Assembly (NCBI GenBank): GCA_934169745.1
Contig: CAKPOE010000001.1
Coordinates: 278,003 to 342,002 of the forward strand
DNA from: an uncultured Clostridia bacterium
GTDB lineage: Bacteria > Bacillota > Clostridia > TANB77 > UBA1234
DNA length: 64,000 nt
Direction: 5' to 3'
The stretch's first letter is position 1, and every line of letters starts with the position of its first letter. Shown in pieces: positions 53,606-63,000 of the stretch. The position numbers and the translations under genes are program-made. The notes under the pieces are model-generated. The model had not been told where the DNA came from and did not search any database. It worked only from the letters and a program-made list of their open reading frames with translations.

Positions 53606-54274
53606 ATGTTAGATATGTTCTTTAAAAGCAAGGAATACTTAGAAGATTTTGTTACAAGAAGTACATACCATTCTAATTCTATAGAAGGAAGCACATTGAC
53701 ATATGCGGAAACCTATGCAATTCTGTATAATGATAATAGCTTTAAGATAGAAGGGAAAGAACCAAGAGAAATATACGAAGCTATCAATCATAAAGAAGCA
53801 TTAGAACTGGTTTTTGAACATTTAAAAAACAAAGATGAATTGGATGAAAAATTTATAAAGCAAATAAATGAAACGATAAATAAAAACATAAAAGAAACAA
53901 CTGGTTACAGAACTGTTCAAGTATTTATAAGAGGAAGCGAACATATACCACCAGAGCCACAAAAAATACCAAACTTAATGAATTACTATATATATAACTA
54001 TAATAATGATGAACAAGATGTATTTAAGAAAATTGCTAAATATCATATTGAATTCGAAAAAATACATCCTTTTGAAGATGGAAATGGTAGAACTGGAAGA
54101 TTACTTATTAATTATGAATTACTGAAAAATGATATTGCACCAGTAGTTATCAGCAAGGACAACAGGGTAAAATATTTTGAATATATACGTAATGAAAATA
54201 TAGATGAATTTGCTAAGTGGTTAAAAGAATTGTCAGAAGCGGAAAAAGAAAGAATAAAAAAATTCGAAATATAA
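53606..54274 (+). CDS. Fic-domain protein with N-terminal inhibitory motif (class II)
   Basis: A 222-residue Fic protein. The active site HPFEDGNGRTGR is complete with His154, so AMP (or other nucleotide) transfer is expected. Near the N-terminus HSNSIEGSTLT fits the inhibitory [ST]xxxE[GN] motif, whose Glu blocks the active site, giving a self-restrained class II enzyme that may also de-AMPylate. No separate antitoxin gene is present. ATG behind AAAGGAG, 15 bases after the pseudouridine synthase. Targets unknown; no secretion signal. Confidence 0.9.
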   Translation: MLDMFFKSKEYLEDFVTRSTYHSNSIEGSTLTYAETYAILYNDNSFKIEGKEPREIYEAINHKEALELVFEHLKNKDELDEKFIKQINETINKNIKETTGYRTVQVFIRGSEHIPPEPQKIPNLMNYYIYNYNNDEQDVFKKIAKYHIEFEKIHPFEDGNGRTGRLLINYELLKNDIAPVVISKDNRVKYFEYIRNENIDEFAKWLKELSEAEKERIKKFEI

Positions 54275-54304
54275 AAATGGGATACTTTTTAGTATCCCAT
54301 TTTT
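54273..54304. terminator. Bidirectional terminator between fic and the patatin gene
   Basis: AAAAATGGGATACT (54273-54286) pairs perfectly with AGTATCCCATTTTT (54291-54304), TTTT loop. It covers the stop codons of both genes. Confidence 0.95.
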
Positions 54305-55149
54305 CGTATCTCATTTATTTTCTTAATGGTAGCAGCATATCCAAGCTCATAAAGTTGATTTGTATATTTCATGTCCAGTAATCCAATGCTTTCGTCAGTA
54401 TGAATATGTATTACGCATTCGGCACCAATCATATCACAAAGAGAAGCTTCTCTTGACAGAACATTGATTGAGGATTCTATAATTTGTACAATGTTATCAC
54501 ATTTACACATTTTATAAGGAGTATCAAAAATTATATTAATAACTTTATCGGCACCTAAGTCTTTAGCAAGCTTCCATGGAGTATTCTCTTTAAGCCCGCC
54601 ATCAACCAATATACTATCTTTAAACTTAACTGGTTCAAAGATTCCAGGAAAGGCAGTACTAGCTTTAACTGCCTTTCCAATTTGAATATCATTTATATAA
54701 TTTATGTTTTCTGATTTATGTGCTAAGTAATTAGTTGAGATAAAAGCGCTTATAGTATTTGTATATAAATCCACACTTGGAATTCCAAGCGGAAGTTTGA
54801 AATCAGATATATTATTAATATTTTTCTGTTTGCAAAAGTCATTTACAGCTTTTTTGATAACACGACCACTGTTAAATCCTTTAATAGCAATCTCTCCATA
54901 AAAAAAACCAAATATTAACTTCAAAACATTTCTAAAATCTACATACTTGATTTTTTTACTAAACTTATTGAAAATCTTAAGCATTTCATCAGAAGAATAT
55001 CCTGCAGCGTAGAGCGTAGCTATAATACTTCCAGAAGAAGTACCTGTAACAACATCAAACTTTATATTGTTTTCTTCAAAAGCTTTTAAAGCACCAATAT
55101 GTGCTGCACCTTTGATTCCACCACCAGATAAAGAAAGTCCCAATTTCAT
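54289..55149 (-). CDS. Patatin-like phospholipase, RssA/YlbK-like
   Basis: A 286-residue patatin-fold serine hydrolase. Oxyanion loop SGGGIKGAAHIGAL, nucleophile elbow GTSSGS (Ser38) and the catalytic Asp in VDGGLKENTP are all present. Members hydrolyse acyl lipids; the short bacterial group is mostly uncharacterised. No signal peptide. The start is ATG 55149 behind AGAGGTG; a GTG three codons earlier overlaps that site. It precedes nothing on its own strand within 50 bases and ends in a shared terminator. Confidence 0.9.
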   Translation of the reverse strand: MKLGLSLSGGGIKGAAHIGALKAFEENNIKFDVVTGTSSGSIIATLYAAGYSSDEMLKIFNKFSKKIKYVDFRNVLKLIFGFFYGEIAIKGFNSGRVIKKAVNDFCKQKNINNISDFKLPLGIPSVDLYTNTISAFISTNYLAHKSENINYINDIQIGKAVKASTAFPGIFEPVKFKDSILVDGGLKENTPWKLAKDLGADKVINIIFDTPYKMCKCDNIVQIIESSINVLSREASLCDMIGAECVIHIHTDESIGLLDMKYTNQLYELGYAATIKKINEIRKMGY

Positions 55150-55199
55150 ATAATTCACCTCTGTAAATGAATATTAGATTGGGACGCAATTTATGAAAG

Positions 55200-56054
55200 T
55201 CAAATCGTAATAACTTTATTTTTTAAATATTCAAGAGGAGAGTAGGCATTTTCAAAAACTAATTTGTAAGCTTCTAGTTCTTGTCTAGAAGAGCCAAACT
55301 GCTTATTAACACTGTTAATACCATACTTTCCGTCGCCTATAATAGGAAGACCAACGTGCGCCAAATGTGCTCGTATTTGATGGGTTCTTCCAGTAACAAG
55401 TTCAACCTCTAAAACAGAAGAGCCATCGCGATGTTTTTCAACTAGTGAATATTTAGTAACAATTTTTTGATAGCCTTTTTTAGGAATATCTGAAATTATA
55501 ACATTACTCTTTTTAGCATCCTTAAAAAGAAAAGCAGTAAGCGTTGCGGACTTTTGCTTAGGAACACCAAAAACATGAGCGCGATAATATTTCTTAATAG
55601 TCCTGTCTTTAATCATCTTAAGCATAGTAGCTTCAGAAACTTCATTTTTAGCAAATATCACTAGTCCACTAGTATTTCTGTCTAATCTGTGACAAGGTTT
55701 AACATACGGCAAAGAGCAATGCCCTTCAACGTACTTATCTATGCCAACATCACTTACATCAGACTGAACCAAAATGCCTTGAGGTTTATTAACAACAATA
55801 ATATTGTCATCCTCATAAGCAATATCCAAAGAAAATTTGTTTGTTCCATATAGAAGTTCGTCAATAATATAAATAGTAAGAGAATCATCTTCATGTAAAA
55901 CAACATTTTCCTTAACTTTTACACCATTAACACGAATATCCTTGTTGCGAAGAGCCTTATGAACAGTAGCAGAAGAAAGATTATTAAATTTATTTTGGAG
56001 AAAATTAACAAGCTTCTTGCCATCTCCAGATTTATCAACAATTAAATTAACCAT
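55200..56054 (-). CDS. RluA-family pseudouridine synthase with S4 domain (RluC/RluD-like)
   Basis: A 284-residue RNA-modifying enzyme. The N-terminal S4 RNA-binding domain (about 10-60, LVNFLQNKF ... ALRNKDIRVNGVKV) precedes the synthase domain with catalytic Asp in CHRLDRNTSGLVIFAK near residue 121, then KKYYRAHVFG and VTGRTHQIRAHLAHVG. It modifies 23S rRNA uridines by family precedent. The start is ATG 56054; no Shine-Dalgarno is visible and a TATAAT box lies nine bases upstream, so the mRNA looks almost leaderless. A GTG six codons earlier overlaps that -10 region. Confidence 0.9.
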   Translation of the reverse strand: MVNLIVDKSGDGKKLVNFLQNKFNNLSSATVHKALRNKDIRVNGVKVKENVVLHEDDSLTIYIIDELLYGTNKFSLDIAYEDDNIIVVNKPQGILVQSDVSDVGIDKYVEGHCSLPYVKPCHRLDRNTSGLVIFAKNEVSEATMLKMIKDRTIKKYYRAHVFGVPKQKSATLTAFLFKDAKKSNVIISDIPKKGYQKIVTKYSLVEKHRDGSSVLEVELVTGRTHQIRAHLAHVGLPIIGDGKYGINSVNKQFGSSRQELEAYKLVFENAYSPLEYLKNKVITI

Positions 56055-56063
56055 AATAACAAC

Positions 56064-56092
56064 ATTATACACTCAAAACGTAGCAAAATCAA
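56064..56092 (-). promoter_or_regulatory. Promoter very close to the start of the S4 pseudouridine synthase
   Basis: On the minus strand TTGATT (56092-56087), 17-base spacer, TATAAT (56069-56064). Nine bases separate the -10 from the ATG, so the leader would be only about three bases. Confidence 0.65.
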
Positions 56093-56106
56093 CCAAAACA
56101 GAAAAA

Positions 56107-56245
56107 TGAACGATTTTCCGGCAGCCACTTTTTCGTTCAAAAATGAACGATTTTCCGGCAGCCACTTTTTCGTTCAAAAATGAACGATTTTCCGGCAGCC
56201 TCTTTTTCGTTCAAAATTGAACAATTTTCCAGCGACCTCGTTTTT
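56107..56245 (+). repeat. Intergenic 33-bp inverted-end repeat, locus E (4 tandem copies)
   Basis: Copies at 56107-56139, 56144-56176, 56181-56213 and a decayed one at about 56218-56245. Starts are exactly 37 bp apart. The third has core CCGGCAGCCTC and the fourth is eroded (CCAGCGACCTCG). The array fills most of the 313-base gap upstream of the Fe-S scaffold gene; the remaining ~120 bases contain a lone TATAAT (56311) without a good -35. Confidence 0.95.
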
Positions 56246-56367
56246 AACACATTTTTGTTGTAACTAAATTTCGCGGTTGTACTTGTAAATTATGAGGAAA
56301 AATGATAAATTATAATAGCAATGTGAGAATATGCATAAAACGTAAGCTATATGAAGGAGGTTTTTTA

Positions 56368-57060
56368 ATGATTTATTCAAGTGAAGTTGAAAAAATGTGT
56401 CCATTGGCTAAAGGAGCAAATCATGGACCTGCACCAATTCCAGAGGAGGGCAAATGGGTACAAGCTAAAGAAATAAAAGATATTTCTGGATTAACACATG
56501 GTATTGGTTGGTGTGCACCTCAACAAGGAGCTTGTAAATTGACTTTGAATGTAAAAGACGGAGTAATTCAAGAGGCTTTGGTTGAGACAATTGGATGTAG
56601 TGGAATGACTCATTCGGCTGCAATGGCTGCTGAAATATTAACTGGCAAGACAATATTGGAAGCATTAAATACAGACTTGGTTTGTGATGCTATCAATACT
56701 GCAATGAGAGAATTATTCTTGCAAATCGTGTATGGTAGAACTCAAACAGCTTTCTCAGAAGGTGGTCTTCCAATAGGAGCTGGACTTGAAGATTTAGGAA
56801 AAGGATTAAGAAGCCAAGTTGGTACAATGTATTCTACTGTCGCTAAAGGACCAAGATACTTGGAACTTGCAGAGGGATATGTAACAGATATTGGCGTTAA
56901 TAAAGAAGGCGAAATAATAGGTTATAAATTTATACATATGGGTAAGATGATGGATTTCATAAAGAAAGGAATAGAGCCTAAAGAAGCTATAGAAAAAGCA
57001 ACGGGCACTTATGGCAGATTTAATGAAGCTGATAAAGTAATTGACCCAAGATGTGAATAA
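56368..57060 (+). CDS. NifU-like iron-sulfur scaffold protein (GGGtGRT partner)
   Basis: A 230-residue protein with a NifU/IscU-like core: CAPQQGACKLTLNVKDGVIQ and ETIGCSGMTHSAAMAAEILTGK (shown in parts) hold the cysteines expected to carry a transient cluster. An extended N-terminus (EKMCPLAKGANHGPAPIPEEG) and a C-terminal domain (GRFNEADKVIDPRCE) are typical of the clostridial form always followed by the GGGtGRT gene. Anaerobes use it in place of or beside SUF. ATG behind GAAGGAGG; a frame extending 22 codons upstream has no RBS. Confidence 0.85.
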   Translation: MIYSSEVEKMCPLAKGANHGPAPIPEEGKWVQAKEIKDISGLTHGIGWCAPQQGACKLTLNVKDGVIQEALVETIGCSGMTHSAAMAAEILTGKTILEALNTDLVCDAINTAMRELFLQIVYGRTQTAFSEGGLPIGAGLEDLGKGLRSQVGTMYSTVAKGPRYLELAEGYVTDIGVNKEGEIIGYKFIHMGKMMDFIKKGIEPKEAIEKATGTYGRFNEADKVIDPRCE

Positions 57061-57093
57061 TGAAAATTTTTGTATAGAAAGGTAGGAAAAAAG

Positions 57094-58098
57094 ATGGCAC
57101 TATTTGAAAGTTATGAAAGAAGAATCGACCAAATAATACCAGTACTTAACAAGTATGGTATTGCTTCATTAGAAGAAGCTAAAAAAATATGTGATGATAA
57201 AGGTATAGATGTTGCGGGAATAGTAAGAGGAATTCAACCAATATGTTTTGAGAATGCATGTTGGGCATATACAGTAGGTGCGGCAATTGCTATAAAACAA
57301 GATATAAAACTTGCTTCATATGCGGCACAAGCAATTGGTGAAGGACTTCAAGCTTTTTGTATTCCTGGTTCAGTTGCAGATGATAGAAAAGTAGGATTAG
57401 GTCACGGAAATTTAGCAGCAATGCTTCTTCGTGAAGAAACAAAATGCTTTGCATTTTTGGCAGGACATGAATCATTTGCAGCAGCAGAAGGAGCTATTGG
57501 TATAGCAAGATCTGCAAACAAAGTAAGAAAAGAACCACTAAGAGTAATATTAAATGGGTTGGGAAAAGATGCTGCACAAATTATCTCTAGAATAAATGGT
57601 TTCACTTACGTTCAAACAAAGTTTGACTATTATACAGGAAAATTGGAAATCGTAAGAGAAATTAGATACTCTGATGGTGAAAGAGGAGAAGTAAGATGTT
57701 ATGGTGCAGATGATGTAAGAGAAGGTGTTGCTATAATGCACCATGAAGATGTCGACGTATCAATAACAGGAAATTCAACAAACCCAACAAGATTCCAACA
57801 CCCTGTTGCAGGAACATATAAGAAAGAATGCTGGGAAAAACATAAAAAATATTTCTCAGTTGCTTCTGGTGGTGGTACAGGTAGAACATTGCACCCAGAT
57901 AATATGGCTGCAGGACCAGCTTCATATGGTATGACGGACACTATGGGAAGAATGCACTCAGATGCACAATTTGCAGGTTCTTCATCAGTTCCAGCTCATG
58001 TAGAAATGATGGGATTAATTGGTATGGGTAATAACCCAATGGTTGGAGCTACAGTAGCGGTTGCAGTTGCAGTAGAAGAAGCCATGAAAAATGCATAA
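57094..58098 (+). CDS. GGGtGRT family protein
   Basis: A 334-residue member of the GGGtGRT family (named for this motif, here SGGGTGRTLHPDNM near residue 260). Conserved pieces include FESYERRIDQI, GIQPICFENACWAYTVGAA and QFAGSSSVPAHVEMMGLIGMGNNPMVGA. Function is unknown; it is nearly always paired with the NifU-like scaffold encoded 33 bases upstream, so a joint role in Fe-S chemistry is likely. The start is the ATG of MALFESYERR behind AAGGTAGG. Confidence 0.9.
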   Translation: MALFESYERRIDQIIPVLNKYGIASLEEAKKICDDKGIDVAGIVRGIQPICFENACWAYTVGAAIAIKQDIKLASYAAQAIGEGLQAFCIPGSVADDRKVGLGHGNLAAMLLREETKCFAFLAGHESFAAAEGAIGIARSANKVRKEPLRVILNGLGKDAAQIISRINGFTYVQTKFDYYTGKLEIVREIRYSDGERGEVRCYGADDVREGVAIMHHEDVDVSITGNSTNPTRFQHPVAGTYKKECWEKHKKYFSVASGGGTGRTLHPDNMAAGPASYGMTDTMGRMHSDAQFAGSSSVPAHVEMMGLIGMGNNPMVGATVAVAVAVEEAMKNA

Positions 58099-58120
58099 TT
58101 GTAATATTAAAAATGTTGTT

Positions 58121-58165
58121 CAAAACCATCTTTACATAAGTAAGGGTGGTTTTGTTGACTTTTTT
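58121..58165 (+). terminator. Terminator after the GGGtGRT gene
   Basis: A 15-bp stem with two T-G pairs: CAAAACCATCTTTAC (58121-58135) with GTAAGGGTGGTTTTG (58140-58154), followed by TTGACTTTTTT. Confidence 0.82.
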
Positions 58166-58251
58166 GTGAATTGGTGGTAATATAATACGCGTATGGATAT
58201 AATGAAATATGGAAAGCAATGCTTTCTATAAAAAATTAGGAGGATGTTCAG

Positions 58252-58617
58252 ATGGAGCAACAATTGCTGTTTGGTGACTACTGCTTTGGCATTGATCCGG
58301 AAAAAAAGATCTTCAATTATCTAGCGAAAAGGGTGATGCAGGATAGACCGTTTTGTACGTATGGAGGCTCGTGCATTTTACGGATTACGCTCGAATGCAT
58401 TGTAGCGCGAGAGTGGTGCAATTTCTCGGAGCAAGATGGCAAATATGTACATGAAGAATTCCAGAACATTCAAATGAATATTCAGTGTTTCAAGATTGTG
58501 ATTAGCAAAATCTTGAAAAAGGAAGGCGGAGCGGAATTCATTGAAGAGCTGATGAATGCGATTAAGAACGACCAACAATTCTTGGCGATGATTTGCAGTG
58601 TGATTGACAATAATTAA
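58252..58617 (+). CDS. Orphan 121-residue protein of atypical base composition
   Basis: I do not recognise this gene. It has no signal peptide or membrane helix; it is Cys-rich for its size (eight Cys spread through CFGID, FCTYGGSC, LECIVAREWC, QCFK and ICSV) and predicted mostly helical. Codon use differs from both neighbours: GCG, CTG, CGG, CTC, CCG and GGC, rare elsewhere in the window, are frequent, and its GC content is visibly higher. ATG lies behind TTAGGAGG, and a clean terminator follows two bases after the stop. This suggests a recently acquired or differently selected gene. Confidence 0.7.
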   Translation: MEQQLLFGDYCFGIDPEKKIFNYLAKRVMQDRPFCTYGGSCILRITLECIVAREWCNFSEQDGKYVHEEFQNIQMNIQCFKIVISKILKKEGGAEFIEELMNAIKNDQQFLAMICSVIDNN

Positions 58618-58619
58618 AG

Positions 58620-58647
58620 AAGGCGGATAAAATATCCGCCTTTTTTT
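58620..58647 (+). terminator. Terminator of the orphan gene
   Basis: GGCGGATA (58622-58629) pairs perfectly with TATCCGCC (58633-58640), then seven T. Confidence 0.95.
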
Positions 58648-58696
58648 GTATATTTTTCCATCAATTAGCCATACTCTATTTGAGGAGGTAGAATGT

Positions 58697-59941
58697 ATGA
58701 AAAAATATGTTGAAATTGAATATGTACATGCAAGAGAAGTACTTGATTCTCGTGGAAATCCGACGGTAGAGGTCGAAGTTTATACAGAAGATGGAGATGT
58801 TGGAAGAGCCATTGTTCCATCAGGAGCTTCTACAGGAAAATATGAAGCACACGAACTTCGAGATGGTGATAAAACAAGGTACGGTGGAAAGGGCGTTTTG
58901 AATGCGGTAAATAATGTTAATTCTTTAATAGCACAAGAAATTGAAGGGTTAAATGTATTAAATCAAACAGAAATCGATGAAACAATGATTGACCTAGATG
59001 GAACAGAAAACAAATCCAAATTGGGAGCAAATGCTATACTTGGAGTGTCTATGGCAGCTGCAAAGGCGGCAACTTGTAACTTGCAGATTCCATTATATCA
59101 GCATTTAGGTGGAGTATCTGGAAGAAATATTCCTGCACCAATGATGAACATTTTAAATGGCGGCAAGCATGCCGATAATAACGTAAATATACAAGAGTTT
59201 ATGATAGTGCCAACGGGTATAGACTATTTTTCAGAAAGACTTAGAATGTGTAGTGAAGTGTATTGGAAGTTGAAAAGCATTTTGAAAGAAAATGGATATG
59301 CAACAAGTGTTGGAGATGAAGGTGGCTTCGCACCTAATCTAAAAGAAGATGAAGAAGCGTTAAAGCTAATTACAGAGGCAATTAAAGAGAGTGGTTATAA
59401 AGATAATTTTGCGATTGCGCTGGATGTGGCAGCAAGTGAAATGTATGAAGATGGTGAATATAATTTTTGGAAGACGAAAGAAACAAAAACAACAGAAGAA
59501 ATGATTGAATATTATGAAGATTTAATTTCAAAGTATCCAATAATTTCTATTGAAGATGGATTGAGTGAGGAAGATTGGGAGGGGTGGAAAAAGTTAACTA
59601 AGAAACTCGGAAAGAAAATTCAATTAGTTGGAGATGATTTGTTTACTACAAATGTAAATAGACTCATAAAAGGAATTGACTCTGGAGCGGCTAATAGTAT
59701 TTTGATAAAACCTAATCAGATAGGAACAGTAACAGAAACTATAGATGCAATACGAATTGCAAAAGCACATGGATATAGTACAATAATATCACATCGTTCA
59801 GGAGAAACAGAAGATACGTTTATAGCTGATTTGGCAGTTGGCTTAAATGCGAAATATATAAAATCAGGTGCACCTACAAGAAGTGAACGTGTAGCGAAAT
59901 ATAATCGTTTGCTTAGAATTGAAGAAATGATGAACGAGTAA
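58697..59941 (+). CDS. eno: Enolase
   Basis: A 414-residue enolase converting 2-phosphoglycerate to PEP. Hallmarks: the substrate loop VPSGASTGKYEA, the Lys/Glu region with GDEGGFAPN, metal ligands in ALDVAASE, ISIEDG and LVGDDLF, the catalytic Lys in LIKPNQIGT and SHRSGETEDTFIADLAV. The start is the ATG of MKKYVEIEYV, eight bases behind GAGGAGG. It is slightly short at the C-terminus but complete. PEP made here can feed PPDK at 22239. Confidence 0.97.
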   Translation: MKKYVEIEYVHAREVLDSRGNPTVEVEVYTEDGDVGRAIVPSGASTGKYEAHELRDGDKTRYGGKGVLNAVNNVNSLIAQEIEGLNVLNQTEIDETMIDLDGTENKSKLGANAILGVSMAAAKAATCNLQIPLYQHLGGVSGRNIPAPMMNILNGGKHADNNVNIQEFMIVPTGIDYFSERLRMCSEVYWKLKSILKENGYATSVGDEGGFAPNLKEDEEALKLITEAIKESGYKDNFAIALDVAASEMYEDGEYNFWKTKETKTTEEMIEYYEDLISKYPIISIEDGLSEEDWEGWKKLTKKLGKKIQLVGDDLFTTNVNRLIKGIDSGAANSILIKPNQIGTVTETIDAIRIAKAHGYSTIISHRSGETEDTFIADLAVGLNAKYIKSGAPTRSERVAKYNRLLRIEEMMNE

Positions 59942-59961
59942 AATGAAATTTTTCGCCGAAA

Positions 59962-59994
59962 TGAACGAAAAAGAGGCAGCCGGAAAATCGTTCA
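59962..59994 (-). repeat. Intergenic 33-bp inverted-end repeat, locus F (single copy)
   Basis: One minus-strand copy with core CCGGCTGCCTC, the same variant as the second copy of locus B. It lies between eno and the pilin-like gene. Confidence 0.93.
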
Positions 59995-60010
59995 TTCGGA
60001 TAGCTTTCTC

Positions 60011-60038
60011 TTGACAAAAAATATTGGTAGAATATAAT
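60011..60038 (+). promoter_or_regulatory. Promoter of the pilin-like modular protein gene
   Basis: TTGACA (60011-60016), 16-base spacer, TATAAT (60033-60038), 49 bases before the ATG. Confidence 0.75.
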
Positions 60039-60087
60039 TATTGTATAGATTTGCGTGATATAAAATCCCTATTATAAGGAGAAAGAT

Positions 60088-63000
60088 ATGAAGAGTTCAA
60101 GAGGTATTTCGGTTATTTCGGTTATTGTTACAGTAGTTATTATAATTATACTATCATCAATTACTATTTTTAGTGGTGCAAACATGCTAAATAAAGCTAG
60201 GGAGTCAAAAGCGAAGGAGCGTTTGGAGGTAATATATGAGGCTCTGGTAAAGGATGAGTTGTCACTGGGAATTGGTGACACTTCAGAAGAGCGTGTATTA
60301 CAAGATGATGATTACGTAAAAATGGGTTTGGACTATTACGCTAAGGGCGATGAAATGCCTGAGGTTACGTTCTCGAAAAGAATTGGTGGAGTTGATAATG
60401 CAGCAGATACTACCAAAAGAACGTATCATTTGAAAACGTATATAGATACCAATAAGACTAAGCCTTACGAGATATATAAAGAGCTTAATGTAACCGATAC
60501 AAAATATTCAACTAGCGTTTTATTTGATCCTGTTGCGGGCGTCAATAGGCCTCAACTTACTTCTGACATGAAAGCAGTTACGTTTAGCAAGTCTGAAGTT
60601 GGGGAGTATGTTGAAGATGTTTTCAACACAAACTGGTACAGTTATGATAGTAAGGCCCCTAACTACGCAAACATGGAAATAGAAGTTACTAGCAATGGAC
60701 ATCAAATTAAAAAGACATATGTATGGATACCAAGGTACGCATATAAAATTCAAGACTATTATAAAGAAAATGTATTACCAAATGTGCCATCTACAGCTAT
60801 TGATATAAAATTCTTGAAGGGAACATCTAACTTAGATGTTGATGGAAGCAGTCTTCCAAATGGATATATCGTACCACCAGCTTTTACTTTTGGTGATATG
60901 GCACTTGCTGGTATATGGGTAGAAAAATATACTACTGAAACATCAAGTACAATATCAAATGTTTTTAATGAAGCGCTAGATGTTTATAAAAAAGAAAATG
61001 TAGCAACATCACACTTGTTAAAAAATTCTGAGTGGGCTGCATTTGCATATTTAGCACAAGCGTGCGGAGCGGCAAAATCTGGCGAAAGTACAACAAACAA
61101 CTTGTCTGGAATATGCGACATAAACTTAGGCGAGAAAGAATATATTGCAGCACATATAATTGACTCAAACTCAAATGCATTAAAAAATAACGGTACTGTA
61201 TTAAAAGATGCAGAAAACAAATATGTTGATAGATTTACAACAGCCGGTAATTGGGGTAGTTTGAATTCTACAAACCCTACAAGTTATGCAGATGCACTTG
61301 TAGAAACATCTACAGGTGAGGGGGCTAAATCAGCTTGGTACAACAGCCAAACAACACAGCCAAACTCTGAAAAGCCATTTATAATAAGAGGTACAAATGA
61401 TTCACTATTTGGTTTTTCATCTAGTGATGGTCACGAAAATATAGCACATTATAGAACCACAATTATAGTTGAAACCATAGGAGAAACAGTATTGGTAATT
61501 GGCGATGCCGATTCAAGATACGTTAAAGTTACTGGAGACACATATTTATATGAACCAGCAACTTCTGGTTTCAACGCAGATTGTACATACTACGTAACGT
61601 GGAATGCAGAAGGCAAAGAAACAGCGGTACCGCTTTCGAATGGTGCACCTTCAAACTGGTATAACTATACAGAACAAAGATGGGCCAACATATTAGTGAA
61701 AGGTAATTCAAACAAAGCATATATGGTATGGATACCAAGATATGTGTACAGATTAAATTCTGCAAACGAAACTTCAGAAGTAAGATTTGTAGATATTAAT
61801 AATAAATATAAAGACCCAAGCGGTAAGTTAGAGCAAATTACAATTGGAACAGGTGAAAATGATTGGAGAATTCCAGAAGCATTTAATTGGGATGGAACAC
61901 CAATACAAGGCTATTGGTTATCAAAGTATCAAGTATCACTTGCGGATAATTTTTATGTAGAAAGATTATTTAATAAAATTGTTGTGAAATCAATAGATGC
62001 GGCAGAAGCACGTCTTGGAAGTGGAACATATAAATATTACAAAGGTTCATTGTTAGTAGGTACTGCAGAAGCTGGCGAGACATTTACATATACAAACTTA
62101 GCACCAAACAGTACATACTTAATAAGAATTGTGGGAAGTAACGGAGAAAGCATAGAAAGATACGTTTCGACTCTTAAAGAAATGCCAAAGATAGATGTTA
62201 CAACTCCGGAAGAACCAGATCTAACGGGTTTTAATAAAAGCAATACATACTACGTAACATGGGATTCAAATGGAAAAGAAACGCTAACCCCAATTACAAG
62301 TGCAGCACCATCAAATTGGTATAATTATTCTCAAAAAAAATGGGCAAATATAATGGTGCAATCAAGTGTGGGAAAGTCATATTTTGTATGGATACCAAGA
62401 TATAAATATCAACTTGATTATGCAGATAAAGAATATAATGACTTCATTTCAGGAGATACACACGTAGGATACTCAAAAGTAAAATTCATCTCAGCTTCTG
62501 TAGGAACTGCAGGAGGTGGAGCAGATAGCGATGGTTACATAGTACCACAAGCATTTGCTTTCGATGGTAAAGAACTTTCAGGTTACTGGATGTCTAAATA
62601 TCAAGTATCAATGATGGATGCCTTTTATGTTTCAAGAGGAATTGACTCTATAACAGTAAAGTCTCTTAATGAAGGAGCTAAGATAGCCTTAGGCACAGGA
62701 ACAACATATACATATTATTTGAACGGAACAAAGAAGGGTACTGCAGCATCTGATAAAGAGTTTAAGTTTGCAAACCTTTCTGAGAATACAACATATACAA
62801 TAAGAGTGGAAAGTACAAATGGTAATTACATAGAAAGAGAAATAAAAACAATAAAAGGTGAATTACCACGTATTGCAGATACCACATCTAGCTTGGAAGC
62901 CCCTGTACTTACAGGCTTTGAGGAAAGCAAGACATACTACGTAACTTGGGATGCAAGTGGAAACGAAACATTGACACCAATTACAGAATCTGCACCTTCA

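Noticed and set aside
56107..56245. Regular 37-bp array as a possible CRISPR
   Set aside because: Spacers are only 4 bp of A or T, repeats occur at six loci in both orientations, and no cas gene is present.
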